DNA of 64,000 bases from an uncultured Clostridia bacterium (GTDB lineage: Bacteria; Bacillota; Clostridia; Lachnospirales; Anaerotignaceae): positions 1 to 64,000 of the forward strand of contig CAJUJJ010000001.1 in NCBI GenBank assembly GCA_910586765.1, written 5' to 3'. The notes beneath the pieces were generated by a model. The model ran no database searches, was not told where the DNA came from, and was given only the letters and a program-made list of their open reading frames with translations. The position numbers and the translations under genes are program-made. This document shows positions 63,014-64,000 of the stretch, one piece after another (the stretch's first letter is position 1; each line of letters opens with the position of its first letter).

Positions 63014-63319
63014 TTATTTTTCTTTCATCCTTTCTTCTAAATTCAAATTTGTAAGTATTTCCGTTTTTGAAATCAAATGGCTACTCACAGGGCTTGTTAT
63101 CCACAAAAACAACACTACCAAAAACAATTTTAATATGTGATATATGTCAAGTCCTAATATCATTAACCCTATCATAACCAATGCTGTACCTAATGTATCT
63201 GCTAATGCTGCTGCGTGCATACGATTTAATGTATAATGAAATCGATATAATCCCAACACTGCTACTGCAAAAACAAACATACCTACCAACACAAATATTA
63301 TCCCTACTATTTTACTCAC
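63014..63319 (-). CDS. mnhG: Mrp antiporter subunit G
   Basis: A 101-aa three-helix protein with the MnhG/MbhC signature LGLYRFHYTLNRMHAAALADTLGTALVMIGLMIL. The start is GTG 63319 (VSKIVGIIF) behind GGGAGG; the longer frame to 63379 has no ribosome-binding site. It overlaps the mnhF stop by 8 bp. Confidence 0.88.
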   Translation of the reverse strand: MSKIVGIIFVLVGMFVFAVAVLGLYRFHYTLNRMHAAALADTLGTALVMIGLMILGLDIYHILKLFLVVLFLWITSPVSSHLISKTEILTNLNLEERMKEK

Positions 63320-63638
63320 GTCTTTCTTCCTCCCTTCTTTCTTTATAAAGTAACCAACCCTTATGATACAATGTAACAATGCGACACAACACCACTACTG
63401 CTAAAAAACTTAGCATAGAATATACCAATGCGATGTCTACCAAAAAAGCTTCTTTTAAATATACAGACAATATACAAATAAAACTAACTGCTAATGTTGC
63501 TATAACATTAATGCAAATCATACGGTCTGTATATCTAGGCCCTTTTAATGCCTTATAAAGACAGAAAAACATTAAAATAGAAAGAAAAACCATACACCCA
63601 AACAACACTATATACAATAAATTTTCACTTTCTATCAC
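63312..63638 (-). CDS. mnhF: Mrp antiporter subunit F
   Basis: A 108-aa three-helix protein with the MnhF/MbhB signature LKGPRYTDRMICINVIATLAV and LVDIALVYSMLSFLAVVVLCR. The C-terminus is highly charged (KERREEERRE). It overlaps mnhE by 14 bp. Confidence 0.88.
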   Translation of the reverse strand: MIESENLLYIVLFGCMVFLSILMFFCLYKALKGPRYTDRMICINVIATLAVSFICILSVYLKEAFLVDIALVYSMLSFLAVVVLCRIVTLYHKGWLLYKERREEERRE

Positions 63639-64000
63639 TTTTTTCTCTCCTTTCTATTTCAAAAAGTTTTTGTGCAAATATACCGTTTTCCACTTCTTCC
63701 TCCCTTCTACTGTCTAATACATGTACTGTAAACTCTTTTCCCTCCATTCCTACTGTAATTGTTCCTGGTGTTAATGTAATAGAATTTGCTAATAACACTC
63801 TCATTCTTTCATCTTCTAATTGAGATGTAAATGTTACAAAACTTGGGTGCCATTGATTCATATTAGGATTTAATATTAATTTCATCACAGCAATATTTGA
63901 CTTTATAATTTCTATAAAAAGCACAATAGCATATTTTATAAAATCAAATAAATGTCCACTTAAAACACTTGGTCTTTTCTCCTCTCTTATAAATTTTTGA
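63625..64000 (-). CDS. mnhE: Mrp antiporter subunit E, 5' end outside window
   Basis: The frame stays open on the minus strand to base 64000, so the gene begins beyond the window; the GTG at 63924 is internal. The visible part reads FIKYAIVLFIEIIKSNIAVMKLILNP, typical of MnhE/MbhA, then LANSITLTPGTITVG and VHVLDSRREEEVENG. It is the first visible gene of the antiporter operon. Confidence 0.87.
   Translation of the reverse strand, partial: QKFIREEKRPSVLSGHLFDFIKYAIVLFIEIIKSNIAVMKLILNPNMNQWHPSFVTFTSQLEDERMRVLLANSITLTPGTITVGMEGKEFTVHVLDSRREEEVENGIFAQKLFEIERREKSDRK

Noticed and set aside
1..64000. CRISPR arrays, tRNA and rRNA genes, insertion sequences, prophage
   Set aside because: I searched by eye for regular direct repeats with spacers, tRNA T-arms and CCA ends, transposase motifs and terminal repeats, and found none.

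Overview
The window is about 64 kb of AT-rich DNA (roughly one third G+C by eye) from a spore-forming, anaerobic-type Firmicute of the class Clostridia. Evidence: a full spoVAA-AB-AC-AD-AE sporulation operon; spoVD next to pbpB in a dcw cluster ordered as in Bacillus; meso-DAP-type MurE (DNPR motif); a T-box leader on valS; PASTA-containing penicillin-binding proteins. A beta-alanyl-CoA ammonia-lyase closely resembling, from memory, the Clostridium (Anaerotignum) propionicum enzyme suggests an Anaerotignum-like member of the Lachnospirales; the genus is an inference.

Layout. 3-2960: 3' part of a large Thr/Ala-rich secreted repeat protein, then a 0.8 kb gene-free stretch with hairpins and a terminator. 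3758-9790: a LuxR-type regulator and a catabolic set (PatA-like diamine aminotransferase, CoA-acylating-type aldehyde dehydrogenase, beta-alanyl-CoA ammonia-lyase, NhaC-type transporter), read here as a possible diaminopropane or beta-alanine fermentation module. 9937-19111: ppk1, cobO, a protein with a His/Cys metal-binding tail, a VOC protein, DUF2085, three tandem zinc-ribbon membrane proteins and T-box-controlled valS. 19496-31750 (minus): rsmH-ftsL-pbpB-spoVD-murE-murF-mraY-murD-ftsW/spoVE. 31909-35327 (minus): lgt and two M16 peptidase-like genes. 35503-38413: spoVA operon. 38557-41838: a DUF416-like/TPR protein with a shorter paralogue, a small HTH-like protein and an HD-domain protein. 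41898-45905 (minus): zinc-ribbon proteins, an acyltransferase/esterase cassette and a PilZ protein. 46123-54924: ruvA-ruvB, addB, a ferredoxin-type DUF362 protein and secreted proteins. 55038-64000 (minus): an Mrp/Mbh-type cation antiporter operon with four NuoL/M/N-like subunits, running off the window end.

How it works together: the amine module would yield acyl-CoA, NH3 and reducing equivalents. The Mrp operon would couple ion and proton gradients. The dcw and spoVA blocks build the wall, the septum and the spore. ValS is tuned by uncharged tRNA-Val through the T-box.

The most striking signal that is not a gene: the tetramer GATC is nearly absent. I found four copies by reading the whole window, against an expectation of well over a hundred for this base composition. 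Two of the four lie 15 bp apart in one secreted-protein gene. This suggests long-standing selection against GATC, for example by a GATC-specific restriction system.
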